In this document: positions 1-8,242 of the stretch, piece by piece
Position numbering within the stretch: position 1 is the stretch's first letter
Layout of the letters: every line of letters begins with the position of its first letter
Assembly: GCF_000407185.1 (NCBI RefSeq)
Contig: NZ_KE136481.1
Location: 637,136 to 701,135 of the forward strand
Origin: Enterococcus malodoratus ATCC 43197
GTDB lineage: Bacteria > Bacillota > Bacilli > Lactobacillales > Enterococcaceae
Length of the DNA: 64,000 nt
Direction: 5' to 3'
The notes under the pieces: model-generated
Seen by the model: the letters and a program-made list of their open reading frames with translations, nothing else
Told to the model about the DNA's origin: nothing
Databases searched by the model: none
Translations under genes and position numbers: made by a program

Positions 1-336
1 TCCGTTCAAGATCGTACTCGAGAAATCGGCCTAATGAAGGCGATGGGAATGGGACGGTTCAAGGTCTTTCTAACCTTTAGTGTCGAGGCCCTATTGATTG
101 GTTTCTGGGGCGGTGTGACAGGGATAGCTGGAGCAATCGTTGCTGGTCATTTTCTAAATGATTTTGCTATGACTTCATTTCTAGATGGCTTAACTGGGCT
201 AACCTTATTGCAGTTCTCTTGGCCATCAATGCTGATCATTTTAGTTGTTATCATGCTAATCGCATTTCTGGCGGGGACTTTCCCAGCAAATCGTGCTGCT
301 CGATTGGATCCAATTGACGCATTACGTTATGAATAG
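1..336 (+). CDS. FtsX-like ABC transporter permease, C-terminal part
   Basis: Coding sequence already open at the left edge, so only about the last 111 residues are present. The first residues read SVQDRTREIGLMKAMG, the conserved cytoplasmic segment after the extracellular domain of FtsX/MacB-type permeases. Three hydrophobic segments follow, and the protein ends in NRAARLDPIDALRYE, the typical C-terminus of this family. It would work with an ABC ATPase in export of a lipid, peptide or drug; the partner must lie to the left. A bidirectional hairpin follows the stop. The family is clear, the substrate is not. Confidence 0.85.
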   Translation, partial: SVQDRTREIGLMKAMGMGRFKVFLTFSVEALLIGFWGGVTGIAGAIVAGHFLNDFAMTSFLDGLTGLTLLQFSWPSMLIILVVIMLIAFLAGTFPANRAARLDPIDALRYE

Positions 337-340
337 AAAA

Positions 341-377
341 AGAGCCGCTGCAAAGTTTATCCTTTTGCAGCGGCTCT
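341..377. terminator. Bidirectional intrinsic terminator
   Basis: A perfect 14-bp stem (agagccgctgcaaa and its complement) with A-run on one side and T-run on the other, lying between two convergent genes: the FtsX permease on plus and the AGCS symporter on minus. Confidence 0.9.
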
Positions 378-397
378 TTTCAATTTAGATGTTCATT

Positions 398-1846
398 TTA
401 TTCATCATCAAAAGATGTATCTGCCAGTGGAACTGAGGACAAATCATCTGTTTCACTCGCTGATAATCGAGCGAAATAAGATTTTGTTTCTTTGATAACA
501 ACCGGACTCAATAAGATTAAAGCAATAATATTAGGAAATGCCATCAGACCATTAAAAATGTCAGCAATCGTCCAAACAGCCGAAACAGTTAGGTAAGGCC
601 CGATAAAAACGGCAAAAATATAAACGAAACGGAAGGCAGATGAAAATTTTGTATTTCCACCAGTCAAATAACTTAAGCAGCGCTCTGAATAATAGTTCCA
701 TCCTAAAATTGTTGTAAAAGCAAAGAACGCTAAACAAATCATTAGTAGAAGCGAAGCGACTGTTTGAGAAAGAGGTAAAGCTTCCGAAAATGCATAGATC
801 GTAACGGCAGAACCTTCCAGTCCTGTTTTCCAAGCCCTAGTTAAAATAATTGCCATTCCTGTCATATTACAAACGACTAAAGTATCAATAAAAGTACCTG
901 TCATAGATACTAAACCCTGACGCACTGGTTCTTTCGATTGCGCAGCAGCGGCTGCAATCGGAGCACTACCCAATCCGGATTCATTTGAGAAAATCCCTCG
1001 AGCCACTCCTTTTTGCATGGCAATCATCATCGCCCCCATTGCTCCGCCTGAAACAGCACGCAAACCAAAAGCACTTTGCACGATTTCTACAATTACACTT
1101 GGCAATTTTGAAATATTAATTATGATCATGAACAAGCATAAGCCTACATAGATAACGATCATTAACGGCACGATAATTTCAGATACGCGAGCTATTCGCT
1201 GTACCCCGCCAATTAGAACAATTGCTACAAGAATCGTGACCACAACTCCCGTAATAATGACTGCCCAAGAATATTCGTTTCCAAAGAGAGTAATTGTGTT
1301 TACTTTTTCCGGATCAAAAAAGGTTTCTGCTGCCGATGTAATCCCATTGATCTGCGCGATTGTACCAATTCCAATTAGACCAGCAATGGCTCCAAAGAAA
1401 GCAAACATTTTCGCCAACCATTTCCATTTATGTCCTAACCCGTTTTCAATGTAATAGAATGGTCCGCCTAGAGCTTTGCCATGGTCATCAAATGTACGAT
1501 ATTTGACTGCCAATAACCCTTCAGCATATTTTGTTGCCATCCCCAATAATCCTGCAAGTTCCAACCAAAATAATGCACCTGGTCCCCCAGCAACAATTGC
1601 TGTTGCAACCCCGACAATATTTCCAGTACCAATGGTCGCTGATAAGGCCGTACACAACGCTTGAAAGCTTGTGACATCCCCTTGTCCGCCCTCTTCATTT
1701 TTCACCATATACTTAAGTGCTAGAGGTAAGCGACGAATTTGAATCATCCGACAGCCAACAGTTAAAATAATGCCAATTCCTAGAATTAAGACAATCATTG
1801 GGGCGCCCCAAATCATAGAATTAATTTTCGTTAAATAATCACCCAT
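398..1846 (-). CDS. Alanine/glycine:cation symporter (AGCS family)
   Basis: A 482-residue polytopic membrane protein of the size usual for AGCS (AlsT/DagA) Na+- or H+-coupled alanine/glycine carriers. Family landmarks are GTGNIVGVATA near residue 75, GGPGALFW near 90 and NESGLGSAPIAAAAAQS near 290. About ten membrane segments can be drawn. The ATG at 1846 is preceded by GGGAGGG at five bases; an in-frame TTG just upstream is less well placed. A partial cre-like sequence (GTGAAAACGTTTTAT) lies near 1872-1886 upstream, so catabolite control is possible but unproven. Monocistronic. Confidence 0.93.
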   Translation of the reverse strand: MGDYLTKINSMIWGAPMIVLILGIGIILTVGCRMIQIRRLPLALKYMVKNEEGGQGDVTSFQALCTALSATIGTGNIVGVATAIVAGGPGALFWLELAGLLGMATKYAEGLLAVKYRTFDDHGKALGGPFYYIENGLGHKWKWLAKMFAFFGAIAGLIGIGTIAQINGITSAAETFFDPEKVNTITLFGNEYSWAVIITGVVVTILVAIVLIGGVQRIARVSEIIVPLMIVIYVGLCLFMIIINISKLPSVIVEIVQSAFGLRAVSGGAMGAMMIAMQKGVARGIFSNESGLGSAPIAAAAAQSKEPVRQGLVSMTGTFIDTLVVCNMTGMAIILTRAWKTGLEGSAVTIYAFSEALPLSQTVASLLLMICLAFFAFTTILGWNYYSERCLSYLTGGNTKFSSAFRFVYIFAVFIGPYLTVSAVWTIADIFNGLMAFPNIIALILLSPVVIKETKSYFARLSASETDDLSSVPLADTSFDDE

Positions 1847-1975
1847 CAAAACCCTCCCATTTTCTTGCTATTTTACCATAAAACGTTTTCACAAACTTCC
1901 TTTCAAATAAAAAAAAATCTACATATTGTTTTTGCCTACTGGAAAAGTGATCATTTCAACATTGTGAAATACAAA

Positions 1976-2018
1976 AAAACACATGAAAAACCAACAAAAG
2001 ATGGGTCTCATGTGTTTT
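1976..2018 (-). terminator. Terminator downstream of the aldo/keto reductase
   Basis: An 11-bp perfect inverted repeat (aaaacacatga) around a 21-base loop, ending in T-runs, 30 bases after the aldo/keto reductase stop. Confidence 0.75.
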
Positions 2019-2048
2019 AGTTATAATGTTTAAATAGCTAACAATTAG

Positions 2049-2864
2049 TTAAAAATCAAAATTATCCGGATCAGCACCTAATCGTTCATTGATATTTAAA
2101 CGATTAATTTTTTCCATTTCTTCAACACTTAATTCAAAATCAAATACATTAATATTTTCTTTGATCCGTTCTTCATGAACAGATTTCGGAATCACGATGA
2201 TATCACTTTGTAAATGCCAGCGAATGATTACTTGCGCTGCGGATTTTTTGTGACTCTTGCCTATTTCAACGAGTGTCGGATTTTGTAGGATTTTTCCTTG
2301 CCCCAGAGGTGACCATGCTTCAACTGCAATGCCCTCACTAGCCAAGTAGGTACGTAAATCAACTTGAGTCAACGTAGGATGCAATTCAATCTGATTAACC
2401 ATTGGTTTAATCTTGGCTGCGTTCATTAATTCTTCAATATGATGCTGTTGGAAATTCGAAACGCCGATCGCTTTTGCGCGGCCGCTCTCATAAATTTCCT
2501 CCATCGCTCGCCAAGAGTCACTGAACTTGCCTGCAACTGGCCAATGAATCAAGTAAAGATCGACATAATCCAAACCTAAGCGTTTAAGACTTTCATTAAA
2601 AGCTTGATGAGTAGAATCATAACCTTGATCCGCATTCCAAAGTTTTGTCGTTACGAATAATTCTTCTCGTTCGACACCAGATTGACGGATCCCTTCACCT
2701 ACACCCTTTTCATTCTTGTAGACCGACGCGGTATCAATCAAATGATAATCGTTTTCGATGGCCCAACGAACAGAATTGGTCGCATCTACTTCTTCTACAC
2801 GCCAAACACCCAATCCTAATCGAGGCATCTCAATACCATTTGCAAGTCGCTTATTCTTCTCCAT
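2049..2864 (-). CDS. Aldo/keto reductase, 2,5-diketo-gluconate reductase type
   Basis: A 271-residue NADPH-dependent aldo/keto reductase of normal length. The catalytic tetrad is visible as D and Y in LIDTASVY (about residues 44-51), K in TTKLWNADQG and H in LIHWP. GVSNFQQHHIEEL and the cofactor motif IPKSVHEERIKEN near the C-terminus are typical. It reduces small aldehydes or ketones in the cytoplasm; the natural substrate cannot be read from sequence. The ATG at 2864 follows GAGGAGG by seven bases. It stands alone between two unrelated genes. Confidence 0.93.
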   Translation of the reverse strand: MEKNKRLANGIEMPRLGLGVWRVEEVDATNSVRWAIENDYHLIDTASVYKNEKGVGEGIRQSGVEREELFVTTKLWNADQGYDSTHQAFNESLKRLGLDYVDLYLIHWPVAGKFSDSWRAMEEIYESGRAKAIGVSNFQQHHIEELMNAAKIKPMVNQIELHPTLTQVDLRTYLASEGIAVEAWSPLGQGKILQNPTLVEIGKSHKKSAAQVIIRWHLQSDIIVIPKSVHEERIKENINVFDFELSVEEMEKINRLNINERLGADPDNFDF

Positions 2865-2998
2865 CAACGTTCCTCCTCGTATAATAGTGATCCTAGTTCT
2901 TCAACTATATACTAATTCTACTAAATCATCGAATATCTTGACAGTATATCCGACAATTTCGTTATAGGAGATCTTGATTTCGAGAACAACTGATTTAT

Positions 2999-4258
2999 TT
3001 ATTTCTTTTTACGATCATTTTGCATAATAGAAATCGATTGTTTTAAGGCACTGAAGGTTCCGCCTTCGCTATATACCAAAACATTGGATTTATATAGTTG
3101 AGCTGAGAAAACTGTTAATAAAATCGTAAACAGTACTAGAATTCCTAATGATACGAATGCACTAGAAAGTGCTGCCGTATTTGACGCTAGACGCAATGGC
3201 ATACTATATGACGATAAGAAAGGGATGTACGAAGTGACTTTGATAATCACATTTGTCGGATCAGAAGTTCCTAAAATTAAGCCCAACATGTATCCAATCA
3301 TAGACAAGTACATTACTGGCTGAATCGCTTTAGCTGTATCTTCCGGTTTGCTGACCAAAGAGCCGCACAATGCTGAAAGTACTGCATATAAAAATAATCC
3401 CACTAACATGAAAGCGATAATAACCAGTGCACTACTACCTAATAAAGTCTTAATCGATACATTATTAATGAGGTCTTTTACCATCGGCATATCTTTGAAT
3501 TGTCGATAACCGAAGACCAATGCAACTCCATAAATCAATAATTGAGTCAGTGCCACTAGCAAGACACCCAATAATTTCCCATAATAATGAGTCTTAGCTT
3601 TCATACTTGAAAGCAATACTTCCATGATTCGCGTTCCTTTTTCCGACGCAATCTCTTGTGCGATGATTGAAGAGTAGCTGATAATAAATACAAACATGAT
3701 TATTGTTGTCAAAAAGCTTAGAATAAACTGAGTGCCCGAATCTCCGTCGTCACTCTCCATTTTTCCCTTCTCAAAGGTTACTTTAGTTGATTCAAATTTT
3801 GCCGGCTCCATGACTTTTTGAACTTGTGCTGGAGTTAGATTCAACTGATTAGCACGAATAGTTGCTTGCATTGAACTCAGAATTTGCTGTAATTGAGTTT
3901 CCGTTGAAGTTCCTAAAGAGGCTTTACTATATAATTTACCTGAAACTTGTTCTTCACCCATTTTTAAATCCAAATAGGCATCAATCTTTTTATCTTCTAA
4001 CTGCTTTTGGGCCTTCTTATCACTAGCGACCACTTTAAAGCTATAGTCCTTATTTTTAGTTTTAGCTAACTGTTCTGCTACTGCTGGTTGATCACTTACA
4101 ATACCAATTTTATTGATATCATTTGCATCACCGAAGAAATGTTGTGACAAGTAGAAAATCCCCATAAGTAAAAATGGTGCTAAAATCATGATCAAAAATG
4201 CTGTAGATTTTACATTCTTTTTATATACATCCTTAATAATAATACCCATTTTACTCAT
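2999..4258 (-). CDS. ABC-2 type exporter permease, NatB/YhaP-like
   Basis: A 419-residue membrane protein. It has an N-terminal membrane segment (about residues 18-40), a long extracytoplasmic domain (about 45-180), then five to six membrane segments. The motif ASEKGTRIMEVLLSS near residue 205 is the hallmark of NatB-like ABC-2 permeases (Na+ extrusion or drug/peptide efflux). Its start overlaps the last 8 bases of the ATPase gene upstream (ATGAGTAA), so the two are translationally coupled. Substrate unknown. Confidence 0.9.
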   Translation of the reverse strand: MSKMGIIIKDVYKKNVKSTAFLIMILAPFLLMGIFYLSQHFFGDANDINKIGIVSDQPAVAEQLAKTKNKDYSFKVVASDKKAQKQLEDKKIDAYLDLKMGEEQVSGKLYSKASLGTSTETQLQQILSSMQATIRANQLNLTPAQVQKVMEPAKFESTKVTFEKGKMESDDGDSGTQFILSFLTTIIMFVFIISYSSIIAQEIASEKGTRIMEVLLSSMKAKTHYYGKLLGVLLVALTQLLIYGVALVFGYRQFKDMPMVKDLINNVSIKTLLGSSALVIIAFMLVGLFLYAVLSALCGSLVSKPEDTAKAIQPVMYLSMIGYMLGLILGTSDPTNVIIKVTSYIPFLSSYSMPLRLASNTAALSSAFVSLGILVLFTILLTVFSAQLYKSNVLVYSEGGTFSALKQSISIMQNDRKKK

Positions 4259-5150
4259 TTACAGCACCTGCTTTCCATTTGAAGATTTCTTCTAGTGTTG
4301 GCGGTTGTTGATTGAACATCGGAATGTAGCCATCTTTGGTAGCTTGAACAAATATTTCTTGTCCTGCAGCTGGATCTTCCAAGGTGATATCGAAGCTGCC
4401 GTCCTCTTTTTGAGTCACTGTATGGACACCAGCAAAGGCTTCTAATTCTTGTTTCGTCAAATGCGAATCTAAATACAATTTACTGCGGCCAAATGATTCA
4501 CGAATTTCGTGGACCTTGCCATTCAAAACCGTTTCGCCATTTCGCAACATTATTAAATGATCGCAGATCTTCTCAACATTATCCATGTTGTGGCTAGAAA
4601 AAATGACACACGACCCTTTCTCCTTTAACTCAATAATTCCGTTTTTTAACAACTCCGCATTGACCGGATCTAACCCACTGAATGGTTCATCCAAAATAAC
4701 CAGCTTCGGTTCGTGAATCAATGTAGATATTAATTGAACCTTTTGTTGATTCCCTTTAGAAAGTGATTTCACTTTATCTGTTTTCTTTCCTTTGACTTGG
4801 AATTTCTCCATCCACTCATCGATTTTCGGTGCGATTTCTTGTTTACTCTTTCCTCGTAAAGAAGCAAAGAAAAGCAATTGATTCTCGATTGTTACCTTCG
4901 GATACAACCCTCTTTCTTCCGGTAGATAGCCAATCGTATTATAGTCCTTACCTGAGAGTGTATGTCCATCCCATAAGACACTGCCTGAATCTTTCGATAA
5001 GAAGTCTAAGATTAATCGAAACGTTGTCGTTTTACCTGCACCATTTTGACCAATCAACCCTAAAATTTTCCCATCTTCAATCGTAAAAGTCATATCATCC
5101 AAGGCTTTGTACGAACCGAAACTCTTACTTAATTTTTCAACCTGTAACAT
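4251..5150 (-). CDS. ABC transporter ATP-binding protein, NatA/YhaQ-like
   Basis: A 299-residue ATPase with Walker A GQNGAGKTTT (about residues 34-43), signature SKGNQQKVQ, Walker B LVILDEPFSGLDP and an H-loop in FSSHNMD. The C-terminal 80 residues form the DUF4162-type tail common in NatA-like subunits. A good ribosome site (AAGGAG, seven bases) precedes ATG. It forms a four-gene minus-strand operon: XRE regulator, small membrane protein, this ATPase, permease. Confidence 0.93.
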   Translation of the reverse strand: MLQVEKLSKSFGSYKALDDMTFTIEDGKILGLIGQNGAGKTTTFRLILDFLSKDSGSVLWDGHTLSGKDYNTIGYLPEERGLYPKVTIENQLLFFASLRGKSKQEIAPKIDEWMEKFQVKGKKTDKVKSLSKGNQQKVQLISTLIHEPKLVILDEPFSGLDPVNAELLKNGIIELKEKGSCVIFSSHNMDNVEKICDHLIMLRNGETVLNGKVHEIRESFGRSKLYLDSHLTKQELEAFAGVHTVTQKEDGSFDITLEDPAAGQEIFVQATKDGYIPMFNQQPPTLEEIFKWKAGAVNE

Positions 5151-5161
5151 CTTCTCACTCC

Positions 5162-5626
5162 TTATAATTTCCTTTTGTAATATAAATAACTAATTAAAAA
5201 ACTAATTAGAAATACATAAAGCAAACCAGTTGCGGTTAGCATCAGAATTCTTGAAATAAAACTACCGACGGTACTTAAAATCACCAATACAATAACCATC
5301 ATATAAGCGGAAAATTGTATCGTCTTACTTGCAATTTCCAGATTGCGTTCATCCATTCGAGCGATTCGTTGAGCCTTTAATAATTTTGGATTATTCATAA
5401 TACGATGATTCCTAAAAACGACAACAATAAATGCTAAACAAATTGAGCTGAAGAATCCTGTCAAGAAACCTAACGCATGGTCATCTATTTTTAAATCATA
5501 CCAATTTGTACCAACGAAAAGAATTCCTGCACATATGAGCAAAAATACTATTGATACTAAACAGTTTCTATTCTTTTTTTTCAACTTCTCACGATAATCG
5601 CGATCCGCTTTCGAAAGTTTCTCCAT
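5162..5626 (-). CDS. Small four-helix membrane protein of an ABC/XRE operon
   Basis: A 154-residue protein with a basic N-terminus and four hydrophobic segments in two pairs (about residues 22-38, 50-68, 105-125 and 130-148). I do not recognise a defined family beyond the small membrane proteins that often sit beside XRE regulators and Nat-type ABC genes. The ATG at 5626 overlaps the stop of the regulator as TGATG and is preceded by GGAGGAAGAGTG, so it is coupled to it. It is inferred to modulate the exporter or sense the same signal. Confidence 0.8.
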   Translation of the reverse strand: MEKLSKADRDYREKLKKKNRNCLVSIVFLLICAGILFVGTNWYDLKIDDHALGFLTGFFSSICLAFIVVVFRNHRIMNNPKLLKAQRIARMDERNLEIASKTIQFSAYMMVIVLVILSTVGSFISRILMLTATGLLYVFLISFLISYLYYKRKL

Positions 5627-5832
5627 CACTCTTCCTCCTCATCATCAAAAATAAAAATATCCTCAATCGTCAAATCAAAAAGACGAGCAATTTTGTGAGC
5701 GAGGATCAACGAAGCATTGTAGCGTCCACTCTCCAATGAAATAATTGTTTGACGTGTCACTTCCAAGTCATTTGCCAATTCGCTTTGGGTCAGCTTACGT
5801 TCTTTACGTAATTTTTGAATTCGATTTTGCAA
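5626..5832 (-). CDS. XRE-family transcriptional regulator (small, HTH_3)
   Basis: A 68-residue protein that is almost entirely one helix-turn-helix: RKERKLTQSELANDLEVT, then RQTIISLESGRYNASL, then an acidic tail. I chose the TTG at 5832 because AGAGGTGAT lies five bases upstream and family members start at this point; a longer frame running back to 5919 lacks a ribosome site and would pass through the promoter. It leads the ABC operon and probably autoregulates it through the repeated elements upstream. Confidence 0.9.
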   Translation of the reverse strand: MQNRIQKLRKERKLTQSELANDLEVTRQTIISLESGRYNASLILAHKIARLFDLTIEDIFIFDDEEEE

Positions 5833-5848
5833 ACGATCACCTCTTTTA

Positions 5849-5906
5849 TGTATAGTGCCCTTTACATTTACAAAAAAAGTATAGCACCCTTTACAATTTA
5901 TGTAAA
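5849..5906 (-). promoter_or_regulatory. Promoter of the XRE-ABC operon with repeated operator candidates
   Basis: On the minus strand TTTACA (5906-5901) and TATACT (5883-5878) are separated by exactly 17 bases. The element tatagYRccctttaca occurs as direct copies at 5851-5866 and 5880-5895, 29 bp apart, with an inverted copy in 5903-5916. One copy covers the -10 region and one lies in the leader, as expected for an autorepressor site. Confidence 0.7.
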
Positions 5907-5916
5907 GGGTGCTATA
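5880..5916 (-). terminator. uvrC terminator, superimposed on the next promoter
   Basis: A perfect 14-bp inverted repeat (tatagcacccttta) with a 9-base loop, starting three bases after the uvrC stop and followed on the minus strand by CTTTTTTTG. It shares its bases with the promoter of the XRE operon. Confidence 0.8.
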
Positions 5917-5918
5917 CA

Positions 5919-7694
5919 TTATTTTTTCTTCAACTGATTATGTGTGCTTTCTGCCACCGTTTTTGGCAATCCAACTTTTTGCAATTCTTCAATCGATGCT
6001 GCTTGAATATTCTTCAATGACTTAAATTCCTTCAGCAACATTTTTTTACGTTTTGGTCCTAAGCCCTCAATATTATCCAACTTCGAAGCAAAACTATTTT
6101 TACTCCGTAACTGACGATGAAATGTAATCGCAAAACGATGGACCTCATCTTGAATCCGCTGCAACAAGAAAAATTCTTGTGAATTGCGTTCTAACGGAAC
6201 AACATTTAACTCAGGTCCATAAAGTAACTCGCTCGTTTTATGTTTATCATCCTTCGCCAAACCGGCTATCGGAATATCGATTCCAAGTTGATTCGCTAAT
6301 ACGTCCCTTGCAACATCGACTTGACCTTTCCCACCATCGATCACAATCAAATCTGGGAAGGGCAATCCTTCCTTTAATACCCGAGAATATCGGCGATAAA
6401 TAACTTCACGCATTGAAGCATAGTCGTCCGGACCTTTGACAGTCTTTATTTTATATTTACGGTATTCCTTCTTCGCCGGCTTTCCATCAATGAATACAAC
6501 CATCGCAGATACTGGGTCAGTTCCCATAATATTAGAATTATCAAATGCTTCGATCCGAATCGGTGCAGGGATATTCATAGCATCCCCTAACTTTTCTACC
6601 GCACCAATCGTTCGCGCTTCACTACGACCTATTAAATCAAATTTCTCATTTAAAGCAACATGGGCATTTTTTCCAGCTAATTTAACAAGCTTTTTCTTTT
6701 CACCACGTTGCGGCTGTAGAACTTTTGTTTCTAACATCGCTTCGACACTAGGCTTATCAATATTATCAGGAATCAAAACTTCTTTAGGGATAAAATGTTC
6801 ATTTTCTTGGTAAAACTGTCCAATATAGGTCAAAAAATCTTCTTGCGCATCATTATAGAATGGAAACATCGACACATCTCGTTCAATCAACTTTCCTTGA
6901 CGTACAAAAAAGACTTGGACACACATCCAACCTTTATCTGTCGCATAACCAAAAATATCGCGATCGATCAAATCAGTGTTAGTCATCTTCTGTTTTGTCA
7001 TGACTGTTTCAATCGCCTTGATTTGATCACGATACTCCGCCGCCTTTTCAAATTCCATATCTGCGGCGGCCTGATTCATTTTTTCTTTCAGCTGTCTTTG
7101 AATCTCGGTATGCCCACCATTTAAAAATCGCTTGATCTCTTCCACCATGTCTTTATAGACCTGTGGATCAACATGAAAAGCATAAGGACATAGACATTGT
7201 CCTAAATGATAATAAAGACACGGCGTTTTTTGTGATGGTTTGCACTTCCGCAACGGAAACAATCGATCCAGCAGTTTTTTGGTTTCATTAGCAGCGTTCA
7301 CATCAGGATATGGCCCAAAGTAATGAGCTTTATCTTTTAAAACTTTTCTTGTAATCATTAAGCGTGGATACTTTTCATTCGTAATCTTAAGAAATGGATA
7401 GGTCTTGTCATCCTTCAACATGATATTATACTTAGGATCATTTTTTTTGATCAAGTTTATCTCAAGCAGCAATGCTTCAATGTTGGATTCCGTCACGATA
7501 TATTCAAAATCCACGATTTCACTGACTAATCGCTCTGTCTTCGTATTATGACTCCCAGTAAAGTAAGATCGTACCCTATTTTTTAAAATTTTGGCTTTAC
7601 CAACATAAATAATCGTGCCATTTTTATCCTTCATTAGGTAACAGCCCGGTTGATCTGGTAAAAGTGCTAATTTGTTTTTGATTCGCTCGTTCAT
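5919..7694 (-). CDS. uvrC: UvrABC excinuclease subunit C
   Basis: A 591-residue protein with the full UvrC architecture. It has an N-terminal GIY-YIG nuclease (PGCYLMKD and IIYVGKAK, residues 15-35), a Cys cluster near 165-180, a UVR motif ([12 protein letters not shown], near 205), the RNase H-like 5' nuclease ([19 protein letters not shown], near 385) and C-terminal helix-hairpin-helix motifs ([13 protein letters not shown]). It makes the dual incisions in nucleotide excision repair. MNERIKNKL at 7694 is the conventional start; upstream codons of the open frame look non-coding. Confidence 0.97.
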   Translation of the reverse strand: MNERIKNKLALLPDQPGCYLMKDKNGTIIYVGKAKILKNRVRSYFTGSHNTKTERLVSEIVDFEYIVTESNIEALLLEINLIKKNDPKYNIMLKDDKTYPFLKITNEKYPRLMITRKVLKDKAHYFGPYPDVNAANETKKLLDRLFPLRKCKPSQKTPCLYYHLGQCLCPYAFHVDPQVYKDMVEEIKRFLNGGHTEIQRQLKEKMNQAAADMEFEKAAEYRDQIKAIETVMTKQKMTNTDLIDRDIFGYATDKGWMCVQVFFVRQGKLIERDVSMFPFYNDAQEDFLTYIGQFYQENEHFIPKEVLIPDNIDKPSVEAMLETKVLQPQRGEKKKLVKLAGKNAHVALNEKFDLIGRSEARTIGAVEKLGDAMNIPAPIRIEAFDNSNIMGTDPVSAMVVFIDGKPAKKEYRKYKIKTVKGPDDYASMREVIYRRYSRVLKEGLPFPDLIVIDGGKGQVDVARDVLANQLGIDIPIAGLAKDDKHKTSELLYGPELNVVPLERNSQEFFLLQRIQDEVHRFAITFHRQLRSKNSFASKLDNIEGLGPKRKKMLLKEFKSLKNIQAASIEELQKVGLPKTVAESTHNQLKKK

Positions 7695-7814
7695 AAGTTG
7701 TTTCCCTTCAAACTTGAAATCACAGCTAACTTTAAAATCAATAATTATCTTCCTAGCTAGAACAAATAAAGTTAAACTGACAAAAAAGCTGGACATAAAG
7801 TCCAGCTCAAGATC

Positions 7815-8129
7815 TTACATGTGAGCTTGGATAAGCTCGTTTAATTGGTCTTTAGTATGAACACCAATAACTTTATCAACAACTTGTCCGTCTTTTTTCA
7901 AAACGAGTGTTGGAATGCTCATGATACCGAAAGATGCTGGCGTTTCTGGATTTTCATCCACATCCATTTTTACGACTCTGAATTCATCTTCGTCATACTC
8001 CTCGGATAGTTGTTCTAAGATCGGAGCTTGCATCCGACAAGGACCACACCAAGTTGCCCAAAAGTCGATCAAAACAAGACCGTTATCTGTTTCATCATTA
8101 AAAGTTTTATCAGTAACTACTTGTGACAT
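7815..8129 (-). CDS. trxA: Thioredoxin
   Basis: A 104-residue thioredoxin with the redox motif WCGPC (about residues 28-32), conserved FWATWCGPCR context and cis-Pro in SIPTL. It reduces cytoplasmic disulfides. The start MSQVVTDK at 8129 is preceded by AGGAGGAATTCAA; the longer open frame has no ribosome site. It lies between mutS2 and uvrC, a neighbourhood common in Lactobacillales. Confidence 0.97.
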   Translation of the reverse strand: MSQVVTDKTFNDETDNGLVLIDFWATWCGPCRMQAPILEQLSEEYDEDEFRVVKMDVDENPETPASFGIMSIPTLVLKKDGQVVDKVIGVHTKDQLNELIQAHM

Positions 8130-8242
8130 TTGAATTCCTCCTATATAACTCGGATGCTTTGAATTAAACATCCTTTTTTCTTACTAAAAGTAGTATATCA
8201 CGGTCGCTTTCTCTACGCCACTCTTCTGCTTACACTTGTAAA

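Noticed and set aside
1872-1886. cre site for the AGCS symporter
   Set aside because: The core TGAAAACGTTTTA is close, but two fixed consensus positions fail; kept only as a remark.
6436-6813. Plus-strand 125-codon frame inside uvrC
   Set aside because: Antisense to a fully recognised uvrC; composition is that of a shadow frame.
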